From Arctopsyche grandis (Eukaryota; Arthropoda; Insecta; Trichoptera; Hydropsychidae): DNA of 64,000 nt. Positions 50,409 through 62,462 of this stretch are shown here, one piece after another. How positions within the stretch are numbered: the stretch's first letter is position 1; each line of letters opens with the position of its first letter. Where the stretch lies: the NCBI RefSeq assembly GCF_051622035.1, contig NC_135355.1:37801986-37865985 (forward strand). Reading direction: 5' to 3'. A program made the position numbers and the translations under genes. The notes under the pieces were generated by a model that ran no database searches, was not told the origin of the DNA, and worked only from the letters and a program-made list of their open reading frames with translations.

Positions 50409-50431
50409 TACATCATTATATATATGTATAA

Positions 50432-50910
50432 ACCAGCAGCGTGGTCTAGTGGTGAATGTTGAATTATTTCGTACTTGATGTTACAAGTTCGATTCCCGCT
50501 AAGTCTCGCTGTTGGCCAGACCTTGATTTGTCTAGGTCGATCGTTTCTTATCAGAATTTGCCAGTTTTTCTGATTTTCATTGAAACGATTCCTGTAAAAT
50601 TGGCGTTTCCTTCCAAATTTTCTGTTGCGAACCTTTAGTTATTGTTATATCTTAGGTTTCGCCATATTGATCACCATAGATGTCTCTGTGGTTGTTTATC
50701 GAATATAAAATTCGTATTGTTACATGAAAGTTATTCATCGTTATTTATCGTATTAATACGATGTTTGTAATATATACTGACCATAGATGTCAGATATTGT
50801 TTAGATTTACACGTATCTACTTAATAATTATGTGGACCAGGAAGGCGCATTTGGGTTTACCTGTTAAGCCTTCCTGGTATATTTGTAAAATAAAAATAAA
50901 TAAAAATAAA
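50432..50910 (+). mobile_element. Full-length SINE, head type 1, type-A hairpin tail
   Basis: Third near-identical copy of the 24690/26610 subfamily, with head GTGGTCTAGTGGTGAATG, B box AAGTTCGATTCCC, hairpin at 50837-50877 and AAATAAAAATAAATAAA tail. Confidence 0.9.
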
Positions 50911-50911
50911 T

Positions 50912-51374
50912 AAAGAAGCTATTCTGTGTGTGTGTGTGTGTATCTGTGTAAGATAACGCTCGCCGTACTATAATAGTCGTTTCGATTCGACATACATATG
51001 TATGTACGTCACAGCTAAAACACTGCCAACAAAATGTACGAATATAATAACAAAAGAAAAAACTTCTATATATGTATACTGTTTGCTACCAATGTTTCCT
51101 CTAGACAAGTCTCTGAGCATTTAGCGCCATCTATTGAAAATTTATTTATTTAATTAATTTTTATATTGTTTATATGAAGGTAGGTAGGTAGTTTTTACCT
51201 TTTTTTTTCATCTTAAATATAAATATTAAATTTAAAATATTTAAAAGATATTTGAAAAAAATTCGACCGCTTGCAGATCGAACACAGAATCGACACATTT
51301 CTTTTAATTTTTTTTATTTAATAACTTAATATGCCAACACCCATGCGATGATATTTCATCGGGTACAACACTAG
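50912..51374 (+). mobile_element. Helitron copy 1 of a tandem pair
   Basis: Starts with GCTATTCTGTGTGTGTGTG, then GATAACGCTCGCCGTAC. It ends with stem CGATGATATTTCATCG and ACAACACTAG before T. It has the uninterrupted TCTAGACAAGTCTCTGAGC sequence that is split in copy 2. Confidence 0.75.
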
Positions 51375-51394
51375 TATCATATATGTACATATAT

Positions 51395-51954
51395 AACAGC
51401 GCTATTCTGTGTGCCTGTGTAAGATAATGCTCACGTACTATAATAGTCGTCTTGATTCGACATATGTACGTCACAGTTAAAACCCTGCCAACGAAACGTA
51501 CGAATATAATACGAACATAATAACAGATCAACAAAAAACGTTGTATTATTTATACATATATACTGTTTGCTACCGATGTTTCTTCTAGACAATATATATA
51601 TATATATTTTTTTTTTTAATTATTTTATTTCAATATACAAGTATACCACAGTGTCTTTACAGGTCACCCAAATATGACACTGTGGCCAGTGAAATCTCAG
51701 AGCATTTAGTTCCAACTATTGAAAATTTATTTAATTAATTAATTTTTCTATTGGTGTTTTATATTGTTTATACGTAGGTAGGTAGGTATTTTTTACATTT
51801 TTTCATATTAAACAATTAAATATAAATATATTTAAAGGTATTTGAAAAAAATTACGACCGCGTGCGGATCGAACACAGGACCGACACATTTATTTTTTAT
51901 TTAACTTGATATACCATCACCCATGCGATGATATTTCATCGGGCACAACACTAG
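51395..51954 (+). mobile_element. Helitron copy 2 of a tandem pair, with hairpin insertion
   Basis: Collinear with copy 1 (GCTATTCTGTGTGCCTGTG, AATAGTCGTCTTGATTCGAC, the same CTAG end), but TCTAGACAA and TCTCAGAGCATTTAG are separated by ~95 bp of type-C hairpin tail. Confidence 0.75.
51594..51692 (-). mobile_element. Hairpin-only insertion, type C
   Basis: Minus strand: CCACAGTGTC, loop ATATTTGGGTGACCTGTAAA, GACACTGTGG (51685-51646), then a short spacer and an A-rich and TA-rich tail. Comparison with Helitron copy 1 supplies the empty site. Confidence 0.85.
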
Positions 51955-51955
51955 T

Positions 51956-52712
51956 ATACATATAATGCTGAAGACGTGGGTTTGTTGGTTTTTAACGTTT
52001 AAAATTAAGTACCCCGTCATATCAATGAGTATCTTTTGTTATTTCGATGGTTTGACACCAATTTGGGTATGTAAAACGCTGTAACAATAAAATTGTTACA
52101 GCGTTTCAAATGAATCAGAGTGGCGTCAAAATTCACATTATACTACATATTATTTAAGGATGATGTATTTAATTATACATCGTTGACATTTTGTCGTAGG
52201 ATTTATCTGCATTCGATTCGGTTATTTTTTAAAATGTGCGTTTCTGAATAATTAACAATTCGAACCCCAAGGACGAACGGCTCATTATAATTTGAAGAAT
52301 TTCTCTGCGCTAACGTGCTCAAGTTTGGCAATTAACCGGAAGGCGAGATCGCACCCGAGGGTACACTAACACGGAAAGGGTTGATTTTTAGAATCGCTCT
52401 AATGGACAGTGAGGTTGTAACAACACATACACAACCGCCATTATGGGTTTAAGTGGAGTTGTGCTTTTCATAATTTTACAACGGGTCAGAGTCAATTGAT
52501 GGCGAGGCTAGATTCTGCATGTTAAATTAAACATGATTTTTTTGTTCCCATCATTATCTTGTTCCCCCTCTAAATTGGATTAAAGTTTTGACTCTACAAT
52601 CCTATGTTCTTCTGATTTCTGTGAAGTTCAATTGAATCCACACAGTCTTCAAACTATGTAGTTGTATAACTAATCAAAATAGTAGTCGCAATATGCAAGA
52701 ACTGTATGTACA
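51956..52712. other. Non-coding stretch, nothing recognised
   Basis: A short palindrome ACGCTGTAACAATAAAATTG with inverse CAATTTTATTGTTACAGCGT centres near 52089. No gene or element ends. Confidence 0.4.
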
Positions 52713-52716
52713 TATT

Positions 52717-53095
52717 GTTGCGTACGGGTGGGTGGAGGATCCAAGTCAAAGGCCAACAGTCGTTTCACAGCATTTATTGATGATTAAGGAGTTACACACA
52801 CTGTCACTGCTCCGTCCAGAATGACATGATATCGCCTACGTACCGCCTTATAAAGGGTAGATCTCTCAGGACGCCTAATCTGTTGTTGTATAGTCATGTA
52901 TTCGGATATGTATTTCCACGACATTGGGTCTCCCCGTACCGATTCTGAGAAATAACTAATAACGGCCATTGTTTAGCCTAAATGCACTTAGAGTCCAGAT
53001 ATAATCCTTGGAAGTAAGTTCATGCATTTAGTTAATCCGATAACAGATATCCGTTGGTCTAAGTGCAACTCGCTCAATCCGCGGCGTACGTAACA
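52717..53095 (-). mobile_element. Solo LTR, family 1, ATAT target duplication
   Basis: 379 bp, plus-strand ends TGTTGCG and CGTAACA, flanked by ATAT (52713-52716, 53096-53099). Highly similar to 33473-33855 in inverse orientation. Confidence 0.85.
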
Positions 53096-53297
53096 ATATA
53101 ATCAAGCCATTTATTTTTCGATTAAAAATAATACTCCTTTTGACCACTATTAACCCTTTTTGTATCATACATTGAGTTGAGATCAGCGACTCGTACATAT
53201 GGGCCGGGGGGGCTGCAGCCCTCTTATTATAGTAAATATGTACACTATTTTTGTCGTCTATATGGACTGCCGGGCTGCAGCCCTTCCAGTATAGTAC

Positions 53298-53682
53298 TGT
53301 TACGTACTCCGCGGATTGAGCGAATTGCACTTAGACCAACGGATATCTGTTATCGGATTAGCTAAGTGCATGCAATTACTTCCAAGGATTATATCTGGAC
53401 TCTAAGTGCATTTTGGCTAAACAATGACCGTTATTAGTTATTTATCAGAATCGGTCCGGGGAGACCCAATGTCGTGGAAATACATATCCGAATACGTGAC
53501 TATACAACAGGTAAACAGATTAGGCGTCCTGAGAGATCTACCCTTTATAAGGCGGTACGTAGGCGATATCAGGTCATTCTGGACTGAGCACTGCCAGTGC
53601 GTGTATCTCCTTAATCATCAATAAATGCTGTGAAACGACTGTTGGCCTTTTACTTGGATCCTCCACCCACCCCTACGCAACA
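53298..53682 (+). mobile_element. Solo LTR, family 1, GTAC target duplication
   Basis: 385 bp from TGTTACG to CGCAACA, flanked by GTAC (53294-53297, 53683-53686). Only ~200 bp separates it from the inverted copy at 52717-53095. Confidence 0.85.
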
Positions 53683-53766
53683 GTACATATGCATACTATT
53701 TTTGTGTGCATTCAGTCACCGACGTGTTCAGCCCGATTCATCTCTCCAGCCCCTCCACTATGAATT

Positions 53767-53783
53767 CTCACGAGCCGCCACTG
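53767..53783. repeat. Possible hAT right terminus
   Basis: CTCACGAGCCGCCACTG resembles an inverted hAT end of the CAGTGGCGG type. The GC-rich CTGCAGCCC blocks around 53210-53285 may belong to it. The left end was not found. Confidence 0.35.
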
Positions 53784-54946
53784 TTTTGATTATCTACTTC
53801 TTTCAATTCCTCTTGTTCCACATGTTTGGTAACCTTTCCTTAAACATTTCAGGTATTTGTCGTAGCCGGCTTAATTGATCTCTTATTAGTATTAATTCAT
53901 TTAAAAACTAACTATGTAAATGTAGAAGTTGATAGTAGTTCGTATGACCGATGCTCAATCTATAGAAACATACATTATGTACATATGAATTGGTATATGT
54001 GAAGAATATGGTAATTTCCGTTTCGAATCGCACACTCGTCGAGTCAGTGGAATACGTTTTTAATTATCACTAGAGTCCTGACTAGGAATAAGCTGAAAGC
54101 CTCTGAGCTGTACTTACTTCGTTTTCCGTATGTGTTTTCCTGGAAATAAACCAACTACTAGTAGGTTATTCATAAAATGCGAAAAGTCCGAGTTCTCTCA
54201 AATAGCCAAATGTAAAAAACGTAAAAAATGCAGTAATGAAAATGATGAAAAACTACATACCTACCTTATTAAATAGGGTGTGTTTACTTATTCAGCATTT
54301 CAGTACAAGAGTGCAAATACTCATGACTGTATGGAGTATTACAAATATATATGTATATATATATATATATATATATACACATACAGTATATATATATATA
54401 TTTTAAGCAGAGTTCGCTGCAATCGAACGATTCTGTCCAGTCCGAAGAAGTGCAGGGGTTGTTTCGACCCCACTTCGGAAAAATTTGATACGTGACCTTA
54501 CGAATCCCCAGCGTTATGAATTTAATGAAATATCTCGCGTGACGGTGCCATATCCCAGGATTATGGCATACGGTGGGGGATGTGGTTGGTTTCAATTTAG
54601 GGTGTCCCTCCCAGTTACATGTGCAAAATTAATACTTTCAATCTAGTAAAATTTTGTACCACGTGCTTTTTAATCTGTGAAAATTTTCAATACAAACTAT
54701 GTATGCACTCTTACAATTACAAAAATGGTTGAATTAAAACCAAAATTTGAGGTCCATATATAAAATTGACTTTTAGTTTATTTTTAAATACCCATTTTTC
54801 ATATAGCAATGGATCAGATGTTGGCAATTCAGATGAATTTATGTAAACTTATCTGTCAGTGAAGATAATGTGCGAAAAAAACTGATTAAAAGGATATCTG
54901 TCAGTTGATCATATTATACATACATACATATTATGTCAACAAATAA
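53784..54946. other. Non-coding stretch with a TA microsatellite
   Basis: A (TA)n run is near 54344-54402. No gene is recognised. Confidence 0.4.
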
Positions 54947-56037
54947 AAGTTTATTCATACTATCCAGCAATGCAAAGCAACGGCCCAGCACAGGTGTACA
55001 CGGAAAAGACTACTTATATTGATACTATACAGCAGCGCACTTTCGGACTTGTTTTGGCCGAGTGCAAGGCAAAATCAACTAATACATACATTACAGAGCG
55101 CGATGATACCGTTCAATGTTGCTTGCATTGTATCGTCGAGTCAATATTGTCACAATATGACGTTTCCGAAAATATTCATATGCGCATGCGCACTTTCGTT
55201 AGTAAGCATGCACTCGCTACTATGTCGTCACTTTGTGCTTGAATTTTTCCACAGTTGCTAAATAAAACTAATTTTGCTTGATACGTTACGGTGACATGTA
55301 CTGCTGTATAACACGAATAGATTTTGTCAGCAACTGTCGCTACATATACGGAACATTTGAATGTGTCCGTATAGCATGTAATACTTTTCATACTGCTGGT
55401 TATACGCATTTGCTGATACATGCTGTACTAGTATGAATAGACTTCAATATGGAGCTTAATAAATATTGTAAATTTTATAATTGATTTAAAAAAAATCAAT
55501 GCAATAAGTTGATAAATTAATTACATTCACTGGTTTAATATCGGCAACTGCGACTACGTCTACGCCACATTTAAATTACGGATCATATTGTTGCGTAGAG
55601 GTGAGTTCAGGTTCCAAATGAAAGGCCAAAGTCGCTTCACAGCATTTATTCAATGATTCAGGAGGTCCACTTAGTAACGTATTATTTGACATTTAACGTA
55701 GCCAGCGCTTGCTCCAGAATAATCTGATATGGTCTAAGCACCTACTTATAAAGGACAAGTTGCTCACCACAGCTTTCCCGATCCGTTTATATATCTATTG
55801 TCTAGGCACTTACAGTTTTAAGTGAGTCTCACGCTCTCGGGTTCTGAGAATTCTAGCGGTCACTTACTGAGTCTCGTTAGGCCAATTAGGGGGTCTCCAT
55901 TGTTAACCTCCGAATGCACTTAGACAGCGGGTACTCTCTCTCGTGTTCCCACGTTACGATATGAATATGTCAAATAATACGTTTCATACAGCTGTTTACG
56001 TGCAGTTGCCGGTTTGTGCCAGTATGAATAGATCTTT
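54947..56037. mobile_element. PIF/Harbinger-like element interrupted by an LTR
   Basis: The ends AAAGTTTATTCATACT and AGTATGAATAGATCTTT are inverted. The left 250 bp aligns with the inverse of the right part of 62463-63282: GAGTGCAAGGCAAAATC, GCGATGATACCGTTCAATG, GTATCGTCGAGTCAATATTG. Another AGTATGAATAGA end at 55431 suggests two overlapping copies. An LTR sits at 55589-55958. Confidence 0.6.
55589..55958 (-). mobile_element. Solo LTR, family 2, ATAT target duplication
   Basis: Plus-strand ends TGTTGCG and CGTTACG, flanked by ATAT (55585-55588, 55959-55962). It contains the inverse of the family-2 TATA region (CTTATAAAGGAC) and AATAAA. Confidence 0.75.
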
Positions 56038-57162
56038 AAGTGAAACTGATGGCATTGAGTGAGTCACTGTAATAAACTGCTACCCAAAAAGATATTGAAA
56101 ACCCTTGTTCACGTAAGCAAAATTTTTAATGTTGCATAAAATTATTATTAATAAAACGATTGCTGATTTTATAAACATCTTTTCTACTTAAATAACATTC
56201 TTCAGTTGGGCTTATGAATTTGAGGAATTCACTATAATGGAGTCCCGATGATTTTAGAGAATTCAACTGTGGAATTTGGAGCGAAAATTGCTCAGTTAAA
56301 AAAATCTACCCAGGTAAAAGGAATTCCTAATATGTATGTATATATACTTACATATGTAGATTGACCACAGTTTTGTCTGGTTCTCTTGTAACACGTGTAA
56401 ACTAATTGCTATCGATATGGCGCAAGGTGGATATTATTTTCCGGAATTTGCTTTCGGTTTCATCGGGAAAAACCCTCCCTGACCAACCGACGTCTTTCAC
56501 GTATTCGGTGAAATATTGGAATGCCCTCACGTTTGCATATTAAAATGCCCTCATTGCATTTTGCATATTTTCAATAAAGCGCATACATTTCGGCGCGTGA
56601 TCGAAGTTCTAAAACTACGCCGAGTACTCGCAGGTACTTAGATATTGTACCCGAGTAAAGAGCCTACTATAATACATATATTTATTGAATTCAAATTGAA
56701 CTTTTATGCAAATATAGAACTTTTTCGAATCACTTATAATAACGCATATATTATAAATGTACGTACGTTCAATATGTGTATGCTGGGTACACAGTGAGAA
56801 CTCCGTTAGAAAGTTTTCACCTGGGAACAAGTGTCAGCTTTTATGAGCTTTTAAAACTTTACCATTCTAAGGACGAGCCGGGGAGTTAGATAAATATGAA
56901 ATCTCGAAGAATGGAAGAGTGAGTGAAACTTCATTTTCAACATGTAAAGAAACATTTTTGAACACATAATGGCATTATATAATACTAGCCGCATTGTTCG
57001 GTGGGTGAAAGTTGGAAAAATTGCAAAAAATATTTAAAACTTTTTCAGAAAATTCTGTACTATAGAAATAGCAAATAAATTTGGCAGCTTCAAACTGAAA
57101 ACTGTTGATTTTAATAACAGAAAAAAATATTTTGGTTGATTGTCTATTGTCCATACGATGTA

Positions 57163-57317
57163 TGTACGATGACACTTAGATAAAACATACATGCTATCTC
57201 CCTCACCGACTCTCGACCAATAGCATTTCACGCGTACAAATGTTCCACTGTCTGCACTATTGGTCGAGAGGCGGTGAAAAAGATAGCATATACGTTTTAC
57301 CTTAGTCTCATCATACA
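57163..57317. repeat. 155-bp palindromic foldback repeat
   Basis: The arms run about 65 bp each: TGTACGATGACACTTAG and GCTATCTCCCTCACCGAC on the left, and their near-complements on the right, around a GC-poor loop. Confidence 0.75.
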
Positions 57318-57319
57318 CT

Positions 57320-57660
57320 GGATGGACTCACTAGAAGAGTATTGTTCACTAGTAGATAGGTCATGAATTCAAGTCCCGGCCAAATACGCTGCTAGCGGGA
57401 TTTTGGTGGTTATTAAAACACAGACCGTCTTCTGCTAGGATTTTCCGATTTATCAAGCTTAATTTTTGTAGCGGATCCAATACATCGGTAGCCTTCCCCT
57501 CAGTTTCTTGCAGACTTGAGTTATTAGCATCTCAAATTTTTTGATTCTTATTAAATGCTACCTACATATGTACATAATGTATTTCTCACAAATTTGCTAT
57601 TTATTAAAGTTTTTTGTTGATTGTCCATAGATGTCTCTATTGTATCCTATGTCCTATTAT
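57320..57660 (+). mobile_element. SINE, head type 3, worn
   Basis: The B-box relative GAATTCAAGTCCC is near 57368. The body is diverged (TCTGCTAGGATTTTCCGATT), and no hairpin tail is attached. Confidence 0.5.
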
Positions 57661-57679
57661 GATGAAAATTTGTTAATAC

Positions 57680-58167
57680 TGTAACGTATGCGTAAAAGGA
57701 GCCGCCATTATAATTAGTTTTCGAGGATTATCTCCAGGTTTAAGTGTAATCAGTAGAGGTAGGATAGTCACAGTGCTATCCATTGTTCGGCAAACCTTTA
57801 ACAATGCATTTACAATCTTTGAACAATACACGGCCCCCTCAGACTCCGGTGACTAGTAATCAGCATTATCAGGCGGCTTAAGTGGTTTTGAGGGCACAAC
57901 GGAGACCCTCGGATTAGGCCGAGTAGCATCCCCGATAGAGTTCTCAGAACCGACAGCACGAGACCGTGGTACTGCATATCTGGTATGTGACTATAACAAT
58001 AGGTAAACAAACGTGTCGAGGAAGATGCACTAAGTGACCTGCCCTTTATAAGCAGGTATTTAAGCCATATGAAGGCATTCTGGATGGAGCACGGGCAGTG
58101 CGTGGATCTCCTTAATCACCCAAATAAATACTGTGAAGCGACTTTGGCCTTTTATTTGGATCCTCAG
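57680..58167 (+). mobile_element. LTR, family 2, long variant with incomplete 3' end
   Basis: It starts TGTAACG and shares CCGCCATTATAATTAG, TTTCGAGGATTATCTCCAG, CCCTTTATAAGC and TTTATTTGGATCC with 35261-35639. A ~110-bp extra segment lies in U3. The last bases (CCACCC to CAACA) are missing. Confidence 0.65.
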
Positions 58168-58179
58168 GTTAGTTCCTGT

Positions 58180-58880
58180 CATGGCACATATGATGTATGT
58201 ACATATGTAATAAAATAAAATAAAAATATACTTGTCTATTGTCGTATATAAAATTTGGTGGATATATAATAAATATGACAAAAAAACTATAGATTTGAAT
58301 AACGGACAAAATTTATATAGCATATATTATTAATTTTTAAATAAATCTTACATAACTAACTATTCACGTCTTCAAGCAATATCGATCACAAAAAAATTAT
58401 AAGAGAAGTATGGAAATCCTTTTAAAGATCCTCCCAAGATTACAATCGTGATCTCAATATGTCAAGTAATTTTAACAGTAAGTTTCATATTACTTCAGTT
58501 GTCCAATTTTCTTCCCCCACGAGAAAAACTGCACAGGGGTCTACCATTTGTTCAAAAAATTAAAACTGGACGTTTCAGCGTCTAGAAGAGAAAGAGCCGA
58601 AACCCTGCAGCACGTGACTTGAATCTGAAAAGACGAAACGTCTAGCCCTTTTGATCCGAACTAAAATGGAATTCATAAATTCGAGTATAACATATCATTT
58701 TATATTACGAACTAATTTTAAATTATAATTCATTATTATACAACAGCAAATATACTGATTATGGATTGTAAAATTAGACGAAACAGTTTGACGGCCATGC
58801 TAAAGTGATTTTTGGTTACAAAATGTATGCAAAAAAGTCTGATACAAATTAACATATCACATTTACATACATACATACTA
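58180..58880. other. Non-coding stretch, nothing recognised
   Basis: AT-rich DNA; only short ORFs. Confidence 0.45.
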
Positions 58881-58884
58881 CACA

Positions 58885-59097
58885 ATTGGCCATAGCGTAG
58901 CTCACTGGTTAAGCCATTATTTACTAGTAGAGAGGTCATGGGTTCAAACCCGGAATCAAGTAAACATTTGATTTATATACGCTGCTGGTGAGATTTGGAT
59001 GGTTTTTAAACCCAAATCGACCGTTTCCTGTCAGAACTCACCAATTTATCCAACTTAATTGATGTGACGGATTCAATAAAAATCAGCATCCACTCCT
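58885..59097 (+). mobile_element. SINE, head type 3, with clear A and B boxes
   Basis: TAGCGTAGCTCACTGGTTAAG and GGGTTCAAACCC (58940-58951) are near-consensus RNA polymerase III boxes. A worn body follows and ends at a C-run of about 16 (59098-59113). Confidence 0.75.
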
Positions 59098-59639
59098 CCC
59101 CCCCCCCCCCCCCGTGAGTGATAAACTCTTAAATTATTATCCGAAAGCACTGTTATTTGAAATGCCAGTGGGTTTAACTATCTGACAAACGCGATTCTTC
59201 ATTTTGACAGAGCACTGTGCGAGTGATTAGATAAAGTTCACGGGTGAAGGACTCGTTGCTGAACTTCATCACCTTACATTTCCTTAAATATGGTACTGTA
59301 ACATCGAGATTAGGTGACTGGCACTCATCAACCGCTGGTTTACTTGCTCTGATCACATAATCTCACGTTTACGCCAAAAAGGCCTCAGCGTGTAAGGGCG
59401 AAAACACACAGCGGTGCACGTGGCACGTGGTTTTTTTTAGATACATACTTTTAAAAAAATGGGCTGTGCCTTGCACATATTCATAGAACGCCCAGCACGC
59501 CACCCCCCAAAATGACCCTTTGGAGTGTTTTCGGTAAAATTGAATCCTTGTATTTATCCCTACTCATTTATTTATATAATTTTAGCTATCTAGCTAATTT
59601 AAAAAAGACATTCTTAATTACTCTAAAATTGATAAGCAC

Positions 59640-59935
59640 TGTCCTTTCCAGAGGTGTCTCCTCGCACCTTGCAAGAATACATCCGCGATCTTAGAAGACC
59701 TGACGCACTCGGAGAGGGCATTGTACATGAGCACACCCCTGTGAAAAATACCACCAGCTGTCTTCTTTTCTCTTACTCTACCTACAACTAAATTGTTCTT
59801 ATTTGTAGTATAAAAACTATGTATTTCTTATTGTATAATTCTTAAAATACCTAGGTTGCATAATTCTTAAATAACTTATGATCTAACTTATAAACAAAAT
59901 ACAATGTAATAAGATTTAATTTTAAGATGCTTGAC
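59640..59935 (-). mobile_element. LINE fragment related to 8521-9250
   Basis: The minus strand reads AGGIFHRGVLMYNALSE-like residues (VGRVREKKT, then GGIFHRGV), then a terminal region. Frameshifts are present. Confidence 0.6.
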
Positions 59936-59939
59936 AGTG

Positions 59940-60990
59940 ATCGATAACGGTGCATCCCATATTTGAAGAAATGTAGGAGACCACCCACAGCGCGGAGCCA
60001 TGCACACGATGTGCTGTTCATCGCTGTGTGTCGACCAATGATCTCTCTATGCGGAGTACCTGATGGGTGTAAATATTAGGCAGTTTTGGCCCGTAGTTCA
60101 TTCGGAGCTGGCAGGCCGACGGATCAATAACAATAAACTACCTCTACCAATACTGTTGCCTTTTTCAAACCCCTCTACACGTACACGCTACAGTATAAAT
60201 ATTTCACAGATATATGTACATACATCACGGTTACAGCACGGTTGTGGAATATCACGTTCTCCTCCACGTCCACGTCTACGAGTCCTCCATGCCCAATAAA
60301 GAGTCACCCATGCGTCAGTGTCAATTAGTTTCTCACTTAATGCAGCTTACACATATGTATGTAGGTTATGAAAAGAGCTATAATTCAGTTATGAAACAAA
60401 TATCCAAATGTCGTAGATTGGCAGAAATACTGTCCGTGAAAACGTTATTTAAGTGTCTGCCGATTGAATACTCGTTTAGACTACTCTGTGCACGCGAATT
60501 GTTCAAGCCGGCAAAAGTTGCGCCGCTTTGTTTGAACTTTATAATAATTCAATTCGAGGGTACGGTTAAAAGCGCAAATTTTACTACTTGACCGTTCTCG
60601 TCAGCAAGTGTTCGCTCACCAGTCCAACTCTCCAGTGCGAACAGCAATTTCACTTGTTAGCGAAGTTGATTCTTGCACGCCTCGGACTCTGCGATCAAAA
60701 GTAATGCCGTACAACTTCTTCGAGGAATTTTATAAGTGGGTAAATCAAAGTTTTGTGAACGAAATAAATATAAAACGCCCACCCACTCCCCATCCTCTTG
60801 TTCCGTTTAATAAGGTACTTTTCTTGAAGTCGATAAAATTCACAAGAAATATTAAAATAATCACGTCGAACATTTTTTATTTTTACTTTGCTGCTTTGAA
60901 TCGCAAGACCGCGAGTTAGGTACATACATAGTAAGATTTTATTAAATATTTCATCATAATGCCATGTCACATACACACTTATTTTTGATA
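59940..60990. other. Non-coding stretch, no gene recognised
   Basis: Two overlapping ORFs of 125 and 103 codons (60214-60591, 60608-60919) have no domain, poor composition for coding and no splice context. I treat them as chance. Confidence 0.4.
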
Positions 60991-60995
60991 AGTAT

Positions 60996-61342
60996 CGTTA
61001 CGTAGGGGTGGGTAGATATCCAAATAAAAGGCCAAAGTCGCTTCAAAAGATTTTTTGGGTGATTAAGGAGATCCACGCACTGCCAGTGCTCCGTCCAGAA
61101 TGCCTTCATGTGGCCTAAGTACCTGCTTATAAAAGGCAGGTCGCTCACTGCATCTTCCTCGACGCGTTTGTTTACCTATTGTTATAGTCACGTACCAGAT
61201 AGATAGAGAAGCGACCGAATGTCGTTACCGACCATTTAGTCTATTCGGGGGTCTCCATTGTTAGCCGACAGCACTTAAGCCTGGAGACAATCCTCAAAAA
61301 CCAATTATAACGGCGGCTCCTTTTAGCATACATTATGTAACA
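60996..61342 (-). mobile_element. LTR, family 2, minus strand
   Basis: The plus strand has CGTTACGTAGGGGTGGG at the left and CCTTTTAGCATACATTATGTAACA at the right. Inside are the inverse TATA (CTTATAAAAGGC) and polyadenylation regions. Flanking four bases (GTAT, AATC) do not match, so it may be recombined or old. Confidence 0.7.
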
Positions 61343-61624
61343 AATCAGCTGGTTTAACATTTGTTGTGTCCATTTAACAATTATAATAAGTTTCGGGTAG
61401 GAAATGTCACTGGCATTATATATGCTAATAAAAATGGTATTAAAACGCAACCATAATAAAGTTAATTATGATATATTCTTAAATATAATGAAGATATCAT
61501 ATTATGTAGTTGGTTATTTAAAATATAATATCAGGGAAATGTCGCAGTTTTTGAGATTGTGTTCAATACTAGTATAAGTCGGAAATAAAAAGATATAAAT
61601 TAAAATTTCATACATAAGGAAATT

Positions 61625-62175
61625 TTAAATAAAAAATGCAACTTTGCTCGAAGAAAAAGATCTTTGATCAATGCGTTGCCAGTGATTACGTATGGATGTG
61701 AAACTTGGACATTGAACACCAAGTTGCTACACAAAGTTCAATATACTCAAAGTCCAATGCACTCAAAGAAGTATGGAACTTTGTATGCTTGGGATAAATA
61801 GGAAAGACAGAAAATGGAATTCGCGGGTGAGAAACATGACAAGGGTAGTGCATACAGTGGATAGAGTAAAGAGGTTAAAATGGCAATGGGCGGGTCACGT
61901 GGATAGTAGAATGGACGAAAGGTGGACAAAATAAGTGCCAGAATGGTACCCGAGAGAATTCAAAACGGGTTAAAGGAAGACCGCAGGAAAGATGGGTAGA
62001 TGAAATTAGGAAAATGTGTGATGGATGAGAGTTGCACAAAACAGGACGAGTGGAAGCGTGTTGGAGAAGCCTTCATCCAGCAGTGGATGGTGAATGGCTG
62101 GAAAGCTTAGCGTAAGTAAGGATGTGTGACAAAAGCAGAGAGAATTTTGCCGCATGCTACTGATGATGATTTACT
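61625..62175 (+). mobile_element. Decayed RTE copy, C-terminal region
   Basis: Close match to 42680-43160 with many indels: AAAAGATCTTTGATCAATGC, GGATGTGAAACTTGGAC, AATGGCAATGGGCGGGTCAC, CAGCAGTGGATGGTGAATGG. It ends in TGATGATGATTT. No open frame remains. Confidence 0.8.
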
Positions 62176-62462
62176 AGTAATAATACTCGTTATCGGTTCG
62201 TATACAGTTAAGTACGACGTGAAGTTTTCATGAAATGCCATTAAATAAAAAGCAAAATATTTTTTGTAAGTAGCAAGTGGGATGAACCTCGTCTCGGTAC
62301 CTTGGGTTCCTGAGACGGCAATGCAAGTTTGTGTTTTTAATGCGATGCAATTTTTTTATTTTTTAGGGCCCCTTTCATGCATGGGGTGTGTTTTGCATTC
62401 GCTGCTCTTCTTAGCTGACTGGCTCTGAATGTACTATATAAATCCAAATGATTAACGACTTC

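Noticed and set aside
60214..60919. ORFs of 125 and 103 codons as genes
   Set aside because: No domains, no splice support, ordinary AT-rich composition.
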